A stretch of 64,000 nt of DNA from Prochlorococcus marinus subsp. marinus str. CCMP1375 (lineage in GTDB: Bacteria; Cyanobacteriota; Cyanobacteriia; PCC-6307; Cyanobiaceae): positions 1,612,001 through 1,676,000 of the forward strand of contig NC_005042.1 in NCBI RefSeq assembly GCF_000007925.1, read 5' to 3'. Shown here one piece after another: positions 8,235-20,034 of this stretch; positions within the stretch are counted from its first letter, which is position 1, and each line of letters begins with the position of its first letter. Under the pieces are notes generated by a model. The model was not told the origin of the DNA. It ran no database searches and saw nothing but the letters and a program-made list of their open reading frames with translations. Both the position numbers and the translations under genes were made by a program.

Positions 8235-10139
8235 TTATTCTACAGTAACACTTTTAGCTAGATTTCTTGGTTGATCAACATCCAAACCTCTATGAGCTGC
8301 AATGTGATAACTCAATAATTGCATAGGAATTATTGTTAACAAGGGACTAATCCATTCACTGACTTGTGGGATTGGTAATAAGTGATCAAAAATATCAGTT
8401 TCTGGAACTTTAGGTCCTATACCAATCAAGCATGCATCCCTAGCTTTAGCTTCTTGCGCATTGCTTAAAGCTTTTTCAAAAACAATACCTTTAGTGGCTA
8501 TTGATACTACTGCAACTTTCTTATCTAATAAGGCAATTGGACCGTGTTTCATTTCACCAGCAGGATATCCTTCTGCATGTATATAACTAATTTCCTTAAG
8601 CTTTAATGCTGCTTCCAGGGCTATTGGATAATTGATTCCTCTGCCTAAAAATATGACATCTTTAGTCTCAGAGAATTGGTGCGAGAGTTTTTCTGTTAGC
8701 TCATTATGCGTTTCTATAAGATTTCTTAATTGCTTAGGTAAGGACCGCAATTGATTACATAAATCTAATATTTCATTTGCAGAACGTGCTTTTCTTCTAG
8801 CTGCAAACATTATTGCTAAACCATAAAAAGTTAATAATTGGCCTAGAAAAGTTTTTGTAGCTGCAACACCAACTTCTAATCCCGCTCCTATATCAAGAAT
8901 ATTAGACACTTGTCGTGCCAAGGAACTTTCCACCATATTGGTCACACCCAATTGTCTGGAAGCAAACGCAATATCATTACAAGCAGAGCGTCTTTCATGT
9001 TCCATTGCTAAAGCGGAAAGAGTGTCTGCTGTCTCTCCAGACTGTGTCACACCAATAGTCAAAGTATTTGGAGCTAAAGGAGGCGCTGCATAACGAAATT
9101 CACTAGCAAAAAAAACCGTAGTAGGAATTCCAGCAAATTGTTCCAGAAGATAAGCCCCTACCATTGCTGCATGACGACTAGTGCCACAAGCCAAAATCTG
9201 TATTTCTTCAATTGGGTCAAAAAAGGAATTATCAAATGGGAGAGCAACAGGTGCTTCAACCGGCAGGTCATCAGGCAGATATCTTGAAATCCATAGATCC
9301 GCAGTTGCAGGCTGCTCAAAAATCTCTTTGAGCATGAAATGTCTGAAGTTACCTTTTTCTATATCACTTTCATATCCATTAATAAATGAAGGCGACCTAT
9401 ATTGTCGTTCTCCTGAAGAATTATAGATTTCAACACCTAAAGGGGTTAATAGAGCCAATTCTTGATCTTCTAAAGATAAAACTGCTCTCGTGAATCCTGC
9501 AAAAGCAGGCGTATCACTTGCACATAGAAACTCCCCTTCCCCAAAACCTATTAATAGAGGGGCTTTGCTCTTTGCAACAATCAAAGCATCCGGAGTTGCA
9601 GTCCAAATAACCGCAAGCGCATACGATCCTTCTAGATAATCTAAAACTGTTTGAACAGCTAATAGAAAAAGCTGATCATTCGTTTCATGTCCATCTTTTT
9701 TTAATCTTTTAATTTCTTCAGAAATTAAATGTGGAATGACCTCTGTATCTGTATCCGAAGAGAATGAAATCCCCCTATCCTCTAATTTCTTTTTCAATAA
9801 AGTGTAATTCTCAATAATTCCATTTTGAACTACAGCTACTTCCCCTACTGAATCCATATGAGGGTGTGCATTCTGTTCTAATGGCTTTCCATGAGTTGCC
9901 CAACGAGTATGACCTATTCCTATATGACCCGGAGCACCATCTTGTTCTACTAAATTCAAAAGATTAATTAGTTTACCTTTTGCTTTTTTACAAGTAATAA
10001 AAGATTTGTGACTCCCTTTTGAAGTATTGACAGTTGCTAAACCAGCAGAATCATAACCTCTATATTCAAGTTTTTTCAGCCCTTCTAAAAGAATCGGCGA
10101 CGCTTCACGAGAGCCAACTAAAGCTACTATTCCACACAT
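8235..10139 (-). CDS. glmS: Glutamine-fructose-6-phosphate aminotransferase (isomerising)
   Basis: Makes glucosamine-6-phosphate from fructose-6-phosphate and glutamine, the entry step to peptidoglycan and lipid A sugars. After Met removal, Cys2 of MCGIVALVGS is the class II amidotransferase nucleophile; GHTRWATHG follows. Two SIS sugar-isomerase domains fill the C-terminal half, with ACGTSRHAAMVGAYLLE and TQSGETADT in the first. It ends with the canonical DQPRNLAKSVTVE. At 634 residues it is slightly longer than the E. coli enzyme (609). psaC lies upstream on the same strand. Confidence 0.97.
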   Translation of the reverse strand: MCGIVALVGSREASPILLEGLKKLEYRGYDSAGLATVNTSKGSHKSFITCKKAKGKLINLLNLVEQDGAPGHIGIGHTRWATHGKPLEQNAHPHMDSVGEVAVVQNGIIENYTLLKKKLEDRGISFSSDTDTEVIPHLISEEIKRLKKDGHETNDQLFLLAVQTVLDYLEGSYALAVIWTATPDALIVAKSKAPLLIGFGEGEFLCASDTPAFAGFTRAVLSLEDQELALLTPLGVEIYNSSGERQYRSPSFINGYESDIEKGNFRHFMLKEIFEQPATADLWISRYLPDDLPVEAPVALPFDNSFFDPIEEIQILACGTSRHAAMVGAYLLEQFAGIPTTVFFASEFRYAAPPLAPNTLTIGVTQSGETADTLSALAMEHERRSACNDIAFASRQLGVTNMVESSLARQVSNILDIGAGLEVGVAATKTFLGQLLTFYGLAIMFAARRKARSANEILDLCNQLRSLPKQLRNLIETHNELTEKLSHQFSETKDVIFLGRGINYPIALEAALKLKEISYIHAEGYPAGEMKHGPIALLDKKVAVVSIATKGIVFEKALSNAQEAKARDACLIGIGPKVPETDIFDHLLPIPQVSEWISPLLTIIPMQLLSYHIAAHRGLDVDQPRNLAKSVTVE

Positions 10140-10158
10140 ATATAAAAGTATGAACTTA

Positions 10159-10205
10159 AATCCATAGATATTTAGGGTACAAAGAAACTAACCCAAGTAT
10201 GGATT
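10159..10205 (-). terminator. Hairpin downstream of psaC (3' end or stability element)
   Basis: An eight-base perfect stem joins AATCCATA (10159-10166) and TATGGATT (10198-10205). A short inner stem GGGT/ACCC (10075-offset positions 10175-10178 and 10191-10194) sits within it. The hairpin begins 13 bases after the psaC stop codon and lies before glmS. There is no long U-run after it, so it may stabilise the psaC message or mark a processing site rather than terminate strongly. Seen by eye only. Confidence 0.45.
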
Positions 10206-10218
10206 CTATCTAAAAAGC

Positions 10219-10470
<252 letters not shown>

Positions 10471-10598
10471 CTATAGATAACGTTGCTTGTAAAAAACTTT
10501 ACTCAATTTGGTTCAACATAAAGAGATTAATGCATCTGGCTTCACTCTTGTTAACTCGCGACCATGAGCTCGTAGGATAAGAACAAATATCCAGAATT

Positions 10599-10841
10599 AT
10601 GTCTCAGGAAGCAATTCTCGAAAAAGTTCGTTCAATCGTTGCTGAACAACTCAGTGTTGAAGCAAGCGAAATCAAACCTGATTCGAACTTCCAAAATGAC
10701 CTCGGAGCAGACTCACTCGACACTGTTGAGCTTGTTATGGCATTAGAAGAAGCCTTCGATATCGAAATTCCTGACGAGGCTGCGGAAGGCATAACCACTG
10801 TTGGAGATGCCGTTAAGTACATAGAAGACAAGCAGTCTTGA
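10599..10841 (+). CDS. acpP: Acyl carrier protein
   Basis: Carries growing fatty-acyl chains on a 4'-phosphopantetheine arm. The 80-residue acidic protein has the attachment motif [11 protein letters not shown] with Ser39 as the modified residue, and the typical [15 protein letters not shown] helix region. fabF starts seven bases after the stop, so the two are very likely one operon. Confidence 0.98.
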   Translation: MSQEAILEKVRSIVAEQLSVEASEIKPDSNFQNDLGADSLDTVELVMALEEAFDIEIPDEAAEGITTVGDAVKYIEDKQS

Positions 10842-10848
10842 GGATCTA

Positions 10849-12096
10849 ATGATGGAGAAACTCCATCGAGTTGTCATTACTGGTCTCGGCGCTATTACGC
10901 CTATTGGCAATACCGTCGCAGATTATCTCTCTGGATTGAAATCTGGCCTTAATGGGGTCGGACCAATCTCCCTATTTGATGCATCCCAACATGCCTGTAG
11001 GTTCGCTGCAGAAGTATCAAATTTTGACCCTACTGGGTTACTAGAGCCAAAAGAGTCCAAAAGATGGGACCGTTTCTCCAAATTTGGAGTTATTGCTGCA
11101 AAAGAAGCAATTGCAGACTCAGGCTTAATTATTGATGATGCCAATGCCTCAAGAATAGGTGTCATCATTGGTTCTGGAGTGGGGGGCTTACTAACAATGG
11201 AAACTCAAGCTCAGGTTCTAAATAACAAAGGGCCTGGAAGAGTTAGTCCATTTACAGTCCCAATGATGATTCCCAATATGGCTACAGGACTTACGGCTAT
11301 TGCTCTTGGTGCAAAAGGCCCTAGTTCAGCAGTAGCAACAGCATGTGCTGCAGGATCAAACGCTATAGGAGATTCTTTTAGGCTGCTGCAATTAGGAAAA
11401 GCAGATGCAATGATTTGTGGAGGAGCAGAAGCAAGTATTACTCCCCTTGGAGTAGCAGGGTTCTCAAGTGCCAAGGCTCTCTCATTTCGCAATGATGATC
11501 CATCTTCAGCAAGCAGACCATTTGATGCAGATCGAGATGGTTTTGTTATAGGAGAAGGGTCAGGTGTCTTAATTCTTGAAACTTTTGACCATGCAAAAGA
11601 ACGTAATGCCCAAATTTACGCAGAGTTAATTGGTTATGGCACTACATGTGATGCTCATCACATAACTGCCCCATCTCCTGGCGGAATAGGAGGAGCAGAA
11701 GCTATTAAAGAAACCATTCAAGATGGAAAAATCAATATTGAAGAAATTGATTACATTAATGCCCATGGAACAAGCACAGCCGCAAATGACAAAAATGAAA
11801 CTTCTGCGATAAAAAACGCACTTGGAGAAAGGGCTAGACAAATCCCAATTAGTTCAACAAAATCGATGACAGGTCATCTTCTTGGAGGATCTGGGGGCAT
11901 TGAAGCCGTAGCATGTGTACTTTCTATTAAACACGGGGTAATCCCACCAACAATCAATTATTCCAAACCAGATCCTGACTGTGATCTGGATTATGTGCCT
12001 AACACTGCTCGAGAAAGCAAATTAAATGTTGTGCTTTCTAATTCGTTTGGCTTCGGAGGGCATAATGTGTGCCTGGCTTTCCGAAAAATCAACTAA
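10849..12096 (+). CDS. fabF: 3-oxoacyl-ACP synthase II
   Basis: Condensing enzyme that extends acyl-ACP with malonyl-ACP; the II form handles unsaturated and longer chains. The 415-residue thiolase fold keeps the catalytic triad: Cys166 in ATACAAGSN, His in NAHGTSTAANDKNE and His in MTGHLLGGSGGIEA. Two adjacent ATG codons open the gene (10849 and 10852). GAGG overlapping the acpP stop is a good ribosome binding site, indicating coupling with acpP. Confidence 0.97.
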   Translation: MMEKLHRVVITGLGAITPIGNTVADYLSGLKSGLNGVGPISLFDASQHACRFAAEVSNFDPTGLLEPKESKRWDRFSKFGVIAAKEAIADSGLIIDDANASRIGVIIGSGVGGLLTMETQAQVLNNKGPGRVSPFTVPMMIPNMATGLTAIALGAKGPSSAVATACAAGSNAIGDSFRLLQLGKADAMICGGAEASITPLGVAGFSSAKALSFRNDDPSSASRPFDADRDGFVIGEGSGVLILETFDHAKERNAQIYAELIGYGTTCDAHHITAPSPGGIGGAEAIKETIQDGKINIEEIDYINAHGTSTAANDKNETSAIKNALGERARQIPISSTKSMTGHLLGGSGGIEAVACVLSIKHGVIPPTINYSKPDPDCDLDYVPNTARESKLNVVLSNSFGFGGHNVCLAFRKIN

Positions 12097-12147
12097 ACAA
12101 ACCCAAACACTTAATCAGTCAGAATCTTTCAATCACCAACTAACAAA

Positions 12148-14157
12148 ATGGTCGCTGCGCCTGTTTCTCTTGAATCGCTCTGCATTAACAGCATAAGAAT
12201 GCTCGCTGTAGATGCAGTAAATAAATCCAAAAGTGGGCATCCTGGCCTGCCTATGGGATGTGCACCTATGGGGTATACCCTATGGGACAAATTTCTCAGA
12301 CATAATCCTAAAAATCCTAAGTGGTTCAATCGAGACCGTTTTGTTCTTTCTGCAGGTCATGGGTGCATGCTTTTATATGCACTGTTGCATTTAACTGGCT
12401 ATGACTCAGTCACGATCGATGATATAAAACAATTTCGTCAATGGGGTGCAAGAACTCCTGGTCACCCTGAAACATTTGAAACTGCTGGTGTAGAAGTAAC
12501 CGCGGGGCCATTGGGAGCAGGCATATCAAACGCAGTAGGCCTTGCAATAGCAGAAGCCCATCTTGCTGCCAAATTCAATAAAGCAGATGCCAAAATCGTT
12601 GATCACTTCACATACGTGATAATGGGAGATGGATGCAATCAAGAGGGAGTTGCATCAGAAGCTTGCTCTCTTGCAGGCCATCTCAAGTTAGGTAAATTAA
12701 TTGCGTTATATGACGACAATCACATAACAATTGATGGTCGAACTGATGTTTCATTCACAGAGGATGTACTAAAACGCTATGAATCCTATGGATGGCATGT
12801 TCAACATGTTCAAGAAGGTAATACTGATGTAGATGCAATTGCCAAAGCAATTGAGTCAGCAAAAGCAATTTCTGACAAACCATCCATTATCAAAGTTACA
12901 ACAACAATTGGTTTTGGATCTCCTAACAAAAGTGATACCGCAGGAGTTCATGGTGCGCCTCTAGGCGAGGAAGAGGCTGAACTGACTAGGAAATCATTGG
13001 ATTGGCCATATGAACCCTTTGAAATTCCTAATGAGGTTTATCAGCAATATCAAAAAGCAATAGTGCGTGGCGAGAGCTTAGAAAAAGAATGGAATCAATT
13101 GTTAGATAATTATCGAAAAAAATATTCTAATGAAGCTGAAGAATTCGAAAGAATGTTAAGAGGTGAACTCCCTTCAGACTGGGATAAAGACTTACCTTCA
13201 TACACCCCTAAAGACAATGGACTAGCAACTCGAAAACATTCTCAAATATGTCTAGGTGCAATTGGTCCCAATCTTCCTGAACTAATTGGTGGTTCTGCTG
13301 ATTTAACTCACTCAAATTACACAGACATCAAGGGTGAAAGTGGTTCTTTCCAGCCTGAAACACCTGAGAAACGTTACCTTCACTTTGGTGTCAGAGAACA
13401 TGCGATGGCAGCAATACTGAATGGAATTGCTTATCACAACAGTGGATTAATACCCTATGGAGGAACTTTCCTCGTTTTCGCTGATTACATGAGAGGGTCG
13501 ATGCGATTATCTGCTCTCAGTGAACTTGGCGTTATCTACGTATTGACTCATGACTCCATTGGTGTTGGAGAGGATGGTCCTACTCATCAACCCATTGAAA
13601 CTATTCCTTCTCTACGAGCAATACCAAATATGCTTGTTTTTAGACCAGGAGATGGCAATGAAACTTCTGGAAGCTATAAACTTGCAATAGAAAATCGCAA
13701 ACGTCCTAGTTCTCTTTGTCTCAGCAGACAAGGCATGCCTAATCAAGCAAATTCATCAAGTAAAAAAGTTGCATTAGGAGGATACGTTATTGAGGATTGT
13801 GTAGGCACACCAGATCTCATTTTGATTGGTACAGGTTCCGAATTAAATCTATGTATTGAAGCTGCTCAAGAGCTAACAAATCAAGGTAAAAAAATTAGAG
13901 TTGTTTCAATGCCTTGTATGGAACTTTTTGAAGAGCAAAGCGCATCATACAAAGAAGAGGTTTTACCTCCTCTTGTTAGAAAAAGGTTAGTTGTAGAAGC
14001 TGCACTGTCATTCGGATGGCATAAATATATAGGCCTTGATGGAGACAGCGTTACTATGAATAGTTTCGGCGCATCTGCACCCGGAGGAACATGTATGGAA
14101 AAATTTGGGTTTACAGTTGAAAATGTTATCAATAAAGCAAAGAAACTTCTTAACTAA
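12148..14157 (+). CDS. tktA: Transketolase
   Basis: Thiamine-diphosphate enzyme of the Calvin cycle and pentose-phosphate pathway that moves two-carbon ketol units between sugar phosphates. The 669-residue protein shows [14 protein letters not shown] near the N-terminus and the cofactor motif [19 protein letters not shown] followed by [10 protein letters not shown]. The PYR domain contains [14 protein letters not shown] and [14 protein letters not shown]. The gene follows fabF after 51 bases. It ends against thiC with a shared hairpin. Confidence 0.97.
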   Translation: MVAAPVSLESLCINSIRMLAVDAVNKSKSGHPGLPMGCAPMGYTLWDKFLRHNPKNPKWFNRDRFVLSAGHGCMLLYALLHLTGYDSVTIDDIKQFRQWGARTPGHPETFETAGVEVTAGPLGAGISNAVGLAIAEAHLAAKFNKADAKIVDHFTYVIMGDGCNQEGVASEACSLAGHLKLGKLIALYDDNHITIDGRTDVSFTEDVLKRYESYGWHVQHVQEGNTDVDAIAKAIESAKAISDKPSIIKVTTTIGFGSPNKSDTAGVHGAPLGEEEAELTRKSLDWPYEPFEIPNEVYQQYQKAIVRGESLEKEWNQLLDNYRKKYSNEAEEFERMLRGELPSDWDKDLPSYTPKDNGLATRKHSQICLGAIGPNLPELIGGSADLTHSNYTDIKGESGSFQPETPEKRYLHFGVREHAMAAILNGIAYHNSGLIPYGGTFLVFADYMRGSMRLSALSELGVIYVLTHDSIGVGEDGPTHQPIETIPSLRAIPNMLVFRPGDGNETSGSYKLAIENRKRPSSLCLSRQGMPNQANSSSKKVALGGYVIEDCVGTPDLILIGTGSELNLCIEAAQELTNQGKKIRVVSMPCMELFEEQSASYKEEVLPPLVRKRLVVEAALSFGWHKYIGLDGDSVTMNSFGASAPGGTCMEKFGFTVENVINKAKKLLN

Positions 14158-14158
14158 A

Positions 14159-15617
<1,459 letters not shown>

Positions 15618-15644
15618 TCAGGCAAGCATTGATCTCGATCACTC

Positions 15645-15733
15645 TCTTTCACTTTCCTTCGACGGTATAAACCGAATCAGGTTCAGAGGGTGTGATCTCA
15701 GCCAAAAGCAATAGCTTGTAGGCACCCCTAGTG
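15645..15733 (-). promoter_or_regulatory. TPP riboswitch (THI element) in the thiC leader
   Basis: On the minus strand the leader reads GGGGTGCC, then GGCTGAGATCACACCCT, GAACCTGATTCGGTTTATACCG and CGAAGGAAAGTG. These are the conserved P2/J3-2 and P4/P5 elements of the thiamine-diphosphate aptamer in the correct order. It lies between the small upstream gene and the thiC start. About 60 bases follow before the start codon. No obvious terminator with a U-run is seen there, so control of translation is more likely than attenuation; that is an inference. Confidence 0.95.
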
Positions 15734-15790
15734 ATATTTGTAAGGTAGCCACATTTCTGGGAATAGGACTTTATATTTAAACTCAAATTA

Positions 15791-16009
15791 TTAATTCAAA
15801 TTATTTTTTCTTTGAAGAACCTCATTCAATAATCGTTTTCTACGCAAATTCCTACCAATAGCACTAGAACAAATCACCCCTAGACCTGTAAAAAAAGCTG
15901 GTAATGCTTGTACTTTATCGTTATCTTTTCGATGGAAAAAAGCAATCATTGCAATAAGCACCAAACATGGAGCAGCAAGCGATAAAGAGAGTTTTCCAGA
16001 TCCCTTCAT
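15791..16009 (-). CDS. Small membrane protein, probably DUF3188 family
   Basis: A 72-residue protein with two hydrophobic segments (about 8-25 and 35-52), separated by a short charged loop (HRKDNDKV). A basic tail follows (RNLRRKRLLNEVLQRKNN). The pattern (LPAFFTGLGV...GRNLRRKRLL) resembles the cyanobacterial DUF3188 family as I remember it. Its start is only three bases after the stop of the M20 amidohydrolase, so it looks like the last gene of the ruvB set. No function is known to me. Confidence 0.75.
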   Translation of the reverse strand: MKGSGKLSLSLAAPCLVLIAMIAFFHRKDNDKVQALPAFFTGLGVICSSAIGRNLRRKRLLNEVLQRKNNLN

Positions 16010-16012
16010 AAA

Positions 16013-17209
16013 TTATTGCTCTAGAGAAACGTTTTGCTGCTGTTTCATCCAATGCATAAGAGTATGAAAAATAATATTAATGCCAATCTCAATACTATTC
16101 TCATCAGGTGCAAAAGAACCATTGTGGAGAGGAGCACATCCTTCAGGAGGAGCTACTCCTAAGCGAAACATTGTTCCAGGCACATCATCTAGAAACTCTG
16201 CAAAATCTTCTGCACCTAAAGAAGGGGAGTCCAATCGTTTAACTTTTTCATTACCAATTAAAGATTGAGCACAATTCTCTAATAGAGCAGTCAACTTAGG
16301 ATCATTAAAAACTGGAGGAGCTATAGGTGTATAAGTAATGACAACCTCTGCGCCACAACTAGTAGCAATACCTTTAATTGTAGTTTCAAGCCAATGAGGC
16401 AATTGATCGTTTAGATGTGCGTCCAAACAACGAACAGTGCCCAGCAGCTTTACTCGATCTGCAATGACATTAAACGCTTTACCACCTTCAATTTGTCCAA
16501 AACTAATTACCACCGGTAAAAGTGCATCCAGCTGTCTACTAATAGCTTCTTGAATACCACTAATGATTTTTGCCGCTATCCAAATTGAATCCACAGTTTG
16601 ATGAGGTCTAGCTCCATGACCACCATCACCAATAATCTCTATCTCTAATTTGCCTGCTGCTGCAGTTAAAGTACCATCTCTAACACCAATGTGACCACTT
16701 GGCAGTTCAGGGTAAACATGCACACCAAAAAGAGCGTCTAGCCCTTTTGTGGCTCCATCTTCCTTCATCCACCTGGCACCAGAAGCAATTTCTTCAGCAG
16801 GCTGAAATAATAATCGTATTCCTGTTAACTCAAGCTGATTATGTTCTGCTAGAAGTCTTGCGAGACCAATACCAATGCAAATATGTATATCATGCCCACA
16901 AGCATGCATAACACCTTGTCTTAATGATGCAAATGAAAGACCTGTTTTTTCTTCCACAGGCAATGCATCCATGTCTACTCTAAAGCCAACTAAAGGGCCA
17001 TCACAATTTCCTAGCTCTGCAATCAAGCCTGTTCTTCCTACTGATTCTTTAACAATCCATCCATACTTTCTTAATTCTCCTGCAATCAAAGCAGCTGTCT
17101 GATGCTCATGACCACTCAATTCAGGATGAGCATGTAAATACCTCCGAAGTTCAATAAGCTCAGGCAAAAAAGATTTTAGACTCAATATAGGTTCTTGAAA
17201 AATAGTCAT
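16013..17209 (-). CDS. M20-family amidohydrolase (IAA-amino acid hydrolase / aminoacylase type)
   Basis: Metal-dependent amidase of the peptidase M20D family, expected to cleave N-acyl or amino-acid conjugates. The 398 residues show RRYLHAHPELSGHE near the N-terminus and the metal-ligand motif HACGHDIHICIGIG (about 107-120), with LLFQPAEEIASGA next. The dimerisation domain (about 185-300) begins near GDGGHGARPHQTVDSI. The natural substrate cannot be told; members include N-acetyl-diaminopimelate deacetylases and hippurate hydrolases. Its first codon overlaps the end of the TPR gene by four bases. Confidence 0.9.
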   Translation of the reverse strand: MTIFQEPILSLKSFLPELIELRRYLHAHPELSGHEHQTAALIAGELRKYGWIVKESVGRTGLIAELGNCDGPLVGFRVDMDALPVEEKTGLSFASLRQGVMHACGHDIHICIGIGLARLLAEHNQLELTGIRLLFQPAEEIASGARWMKEDGATKGLDALFGVHVYPELPSGHIGVRDGTLTAAAGKLEIEIIGDGGHGARPHQTVDSIWIAAKIISGIQEAISRQLDALLPVVISFGQIEGGKAFNVIADRVKLLGTVRCLDAHLNDQLPHWLETTIKGIATSCGAEVVITYTPIAPPVFNDPKLTALLENCAQSLIGNEKVKRLDSPSLGAEDFAEFLDDVPGTMFRLGVAPPEGCAPLHNGSFAPDENSIEIGINIIFHTLMHWMKQQQNVSLEQ

Positions 17210-17991
17210 ATTGTCTCCAAGTTCAAAAATGCCATAAGATCCTCAATTGGCTGAGGAGGCCAACGACGTACATTCAAGAGCCAATCTGCTTGACTATATC
17301 TACTATCTAAACCAGCTGCTGCTGCCCAATGGCTTTCCGCTTCACCTGAGAAGCCTTCTCTCCACAAAAGAGCACTCAGAGCAGCTCGTCCATCAGCAAA
17401 CATTGGGTATTTCTTAATTAATAAGCGAAGCTCTTTTTCTGCCTCATCAAATTCCCTTAATTGATAACAAGCCAAAGCCCGACTAGATCTAGCCATCACT
17501 AAACTAGGACTTGCAAAAGATGCTTTATTAAATAAAATTTTTGCCTCCAACCAATCACCCTGAGAACCCCTTACATTTCCCAAATTATATAAAGCCAAAG
17601 CATTTTGGGGCTCCTTTTCAAGAACCCATTTGTAATCATCGATTGCTTTTTTCAATTCACCTATAGATTCTTCTGCAATACCTCGATTTACATGAGGATC
17701 AATCGCCAAAGGTAAAAGTTCTACTGCTCGCGTTTGATCAAGAATTGCACCTTCAGCGTCGCCCAAAGCAAGTCGAACATTACCGCGATTGCTTATGGCA
17801 ACAGCATCATCAGGAAATGAAACCAAAAATTCATCCCAAGTCTTTAGAGCTTGAAGAAAATTTCCCTCTCTACTTTCATTCAAAGCCTTTTTAAACAGTG
17901 GTGGTATCGAACTCTTATTGACAGCATCTACAGGGGAGACTAAAGACAAGAAGACCCAAACAAAAACTAAAATGAGCAAGTATTTTTTCAT
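17206..17991 (-). CDS. Exported TPR-repeat protein
   Basis: The 261-residue protein has a clear signal peptide ([23 protein letters not shown], likely cleaved after residue 23). About five tetratricopeptide repeats follow between residues 35 and 235, with recurrent patterns such as [18 protein letters not shown] and [18 protein letters not shown]. It should be a protein-interaction scaffold in the periplasm or thylakoid lumen. It overlaps ruvB upstream and the amidohydrolase downstream by four bases each, implying translational coupling. No specific partner can be named. Confidence 0.88.
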   Translation of the reverse strand: MKKYLLILVFVWVFLSLVSPVDAVNKSSIPPLFKKALNESREGNFLQALKTWDEFLVSFPDDAVAISNRGNVRLALGDAEGAILDQTRAVELLPLAIDPHVNRGIAEESIGELKKAIDDYKWVLEKEPQNALALYNLGNVRGSQGDWLEAKILFNKASFASPSLVMARSSRALACYQLREFDEAEKELRLLIKKYPMFADGRAALSALLWREGFSGEAESHWAAAAGLDSRYSQADWLLNVRRWPPQPIEDLMAFLNLETI

Positions 17992-19058
17992 TTAATGATT
18001 GGTGAATTCTTACAAGAATTGAGATGTTCAAGAGCTGCTTGAGTAATGACTCTTCCCCGAGAGGTTCTTTTAAGGAAACCAATCTGCAAAAGGAATGGTT
18101 CCACTACAGATTCCAAGGTTGCTGCCTCTTCTCCTAAAGCAGCTGCAAGAGTATCTAATCCCACAGGACCGCCATTGTGTACATCAATAATAAATAGCAA
18201 GAAGCGTCTATCTGATTGATCTAAACCACACTCATCAACCTGATGCAAAGTTAAGGATTTATCGACCAAAGATTTATCTACTAGTTTTAATTGATTTTGA
18301 ACAGTTGCATAATCTCTAACTCTACGCAGCAAACGATTGGCAATACGTGGTGTACCTCTACAGCGACGGGCTATCTCCAAACCAGCGTCACCAGTTAAGG
18401 ACAATCCAAAGAGATCTGCTGCCCTTTGAATAATCCTGTTTAGATCAGAAATGCTATAAAAATTTAATCGTTGCGTGATGCCAAATCGATCTCGCAGAGG
18501 AGAACTTATTGATGCTGGTTTAGTTGTCGCTCCTACTAAAGTAAAACGAGGAAGATTAATCTCCCGAGTCCTTGCAGTTGTACCTTTCCCAACTGTCAAA
18601 TCAATACGAAAGTCTTCTAAAGCAGGATACAAAAGCTCTTCTGCAACCTTGCTTAATCTATGAATTTCATCAACAAACAATAATTCGTTAGGTTCCAAAT
18701 TTAACAACAAACCAATAATGTCACGCGGTCTTTCTAAAGCGGGTGCACTAGTAATACGACATTTAACACCAAGCTCATTTCCTAAGACTAAAGCCATTGT
18801 AGTTTTACCTAAGCCTGGCGGCCCATAAAGCAAAACATGATCTAAAGCTTCTTTTCTAGATAATGCCGCTTTAACCGAAATCCCAAGAACTTCTTTTAAC
18901 GCAGATTGACCAATAAATTCATCCCAACATTTCGGTCTTAATGAATCTTCCTTCCTTACTTTTCCTTCCTCTAATGAAGGAGTTGGATCTAGCAGCCTTG
19001 TCTTCCGACTAAGGTTGCTAGAAGAATGTTTCTCAAAACCAGAGGACACAATTGCCAT
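17988..19058 (-). CDS. ruvB: Holliday junction branch-migration ATPase RuvB
   Basis: Hexameric AAA+ motor that drives Holliday junction migration with RuvA. It has Walker A (YGPPGLGKT), Walker B ([10 protein letters not shown]), the sensor stretch [13 protein letters not shown] with an arginine finger in LRDRFG, and a C-terminal winged helix ending in [18 protein letters not shown] chose ATG 19058 (356 residues, starting MAIVSSGF); a TTG at 19091 would add 11 residues. It is divergent from smpB by 50 bases. ruvA and ruvC are not in the window. Confidence 0.97.
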   Translation of the reverse strand: MAIVSSGFEKHSSSNLSRKTRLLDPTPSLEEGKVRKEDSLRPKCWDEFIGQSALKEVLGISVKAALSRKEALDHVLLYGPPGLGKTTMALVLGNELGVKCRITSAPALERPRDIIGLLLNLEPNELLFVDEIHRLSKVAEELLYPALEDFRIDLTVGKGTTARTREINLPRFTLVGATTKPASISSPLRDRFGITQRLNFYSISDLNRIIQRAADLFGLSLTGDAGLEIARRCRGTPRIANRLLRRVRDYATVQNQLKLVDKSLVDKSLTLHQVDECGLDQSDRRFLLFIIDVHNGGPVGLDTLAAALGEEAATLESVVEPFLLQIGFLKRTSRGRVITQAALEHLNSCKNSPIIK

Positions 19059-19108
19059 ACTGGAAGGATAAGGACAGTTGTGTACTCTCAAAAGAGTAAT
19101 GATAAAAA

Positions 19109-19606
19109 ATGTCTAAAGCGCGGAATAACAAGAAGTCCAAACTATCTAAAGCTAAGTCCAATAGGCGCTTAGCAGAAAATCGATATGCAAGACATCAATA
19201 TGAAATTTTAGAAGATATAGAAGCGGGAATTGAACTTTTAGGAACAGAAGTCAAATCCATAAGAGCAGGAAATGTCAATTTGAGAGACGGTTTCTGTCTT
19301 ATTCGTGAAGGCAGTCTTTTATTACATAATGTTCATATATCTCCGTTTAATAATGCTGGAAGTTTTTTTAATCATGAGCCATTAAGGGTTAGAAAATTAT
19401 TAGCCCATCGCAAAGAAATAAATAAATTAGAAACTCAAGTCAATAGAAAAGGATTAACACTTGTTCCACTGAATATATTCCTTAAAGGGTCATGGATAAA
19501 AATAACAATAGGCCTGGGCAAAGGGCGCAAGCTTCATGACAAAAGAGAAAATGAAAAAAGGAAGCAATCTGAAAGAGAAGTAAAATCTGCTCTTGCTCGC
19601 TATTAA
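19109..19606 (+). CDS. smpB: SsrA-binding protein SmpB
   Basis: Partner of tmRNA in rescue of stalled ribosomes. The 165-residue basic protein contains the OB-fold signature, including [23 protein letters not shown] and the hydrophobic strands around [11 protein letters not shown]. The basic C-terminal tail ([20 protein letters not shown]) is the part that enters the ribosomal mRNA path. It has a highly basic N-terminal extension of about 20 residues. The tmRNA gene itself is not in the window. Confidence 0.96.
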   Translation: MSKARNNKKSKLSKAKSNRRLAENRYARHQYEILEDIEAGIELLGTEVKSIRAGNVNLRDGFCLIREGSLLLHNVHISPFNNAGSFFNHEPLRVRKLLAHRKEINKLETQVNRKGLTLVPLNIFLKGSWIKITIGLGKGRKLHDKRENEKRKQSEREVKSALARY

Positions 19607-19650
19607 CTCACTATTAATATGTTCTACAAAAGAAATTCATTACCTAAATA

Positions 19651-19881
19651 ATGAGAAAAGAAGACAAAAGAGTTGCAATTAAGTTTCAAAGAGAAAAGCT
19701 TATTGAAGAGTTAGAGAAAGTCTATAAAAATGCTTTTGATGAAATTAGTAATATGGAACTTGAAGAAGGGTCTGTCGCAAAGCTATCGAAAGCTTTCCTC
19801 TTATCTCGTCAAGCAGCTATAAGCGAATTAGAAAAGGAGATAGAGAAACCCATAATCACTAAAGCTGCTAATGAAAAATGA
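19651..19881 (+). CDS. Small hypothetical protein
   Basis: Unrecognised 76-residue protein, charged and predicted to be helical, with heptad-like spacing of hydrophobic residues (KLIEELEKVYKNAFDEISNMELEE). There is no cysteine, signal peptide or membrane segment. It follows smpB after 44 bases on the same strand and could share its transcript. It is short, so some doubt about coding status remains, although nothing competes on the other strand. Confidence 0.6.
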   Translation: MRKEDKRVAIKFQREKLIEELEKVYKNAFDEISNMELEEGSVAKLSKAFLLSRQAAISELEKEIEKPIITKAANEK

Positions 19882-19930
19882 ATTGCAAGCCTGGAACTCC
19901 TACCCTAAAAATGCAATGTCAATATGTCAG

Positions 19931-19995
19931 GGAATGCTTACAAAGCAATAGTTTTCGAGAATCGATAAAAAAATATATCTCTTTGAGAGCATTCC
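19931..19995. other. Intergenic hairpin between a small hypothetical gene and the opposing 87-residue gene
   Basis: GGAATGCT (19931-19938) pairs perfectly with AGCATTCC (19988-19995). After a two-by-two internal loop, CAAAG (19941-19945) pairs with CTTTG (19981-19985). The apical loop is about 35 bases. The structure lies in a 153-base gap between convergent genes. No U-run follows on either strand, so it is not a standard terminator; a small RNA or 3' structure is possible. Confidence 0.4.
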
Positions 19996-20034
19996 AATAA
20001 GAAGAAAATTAGAAATTCTTAGAAAATATTGAGG

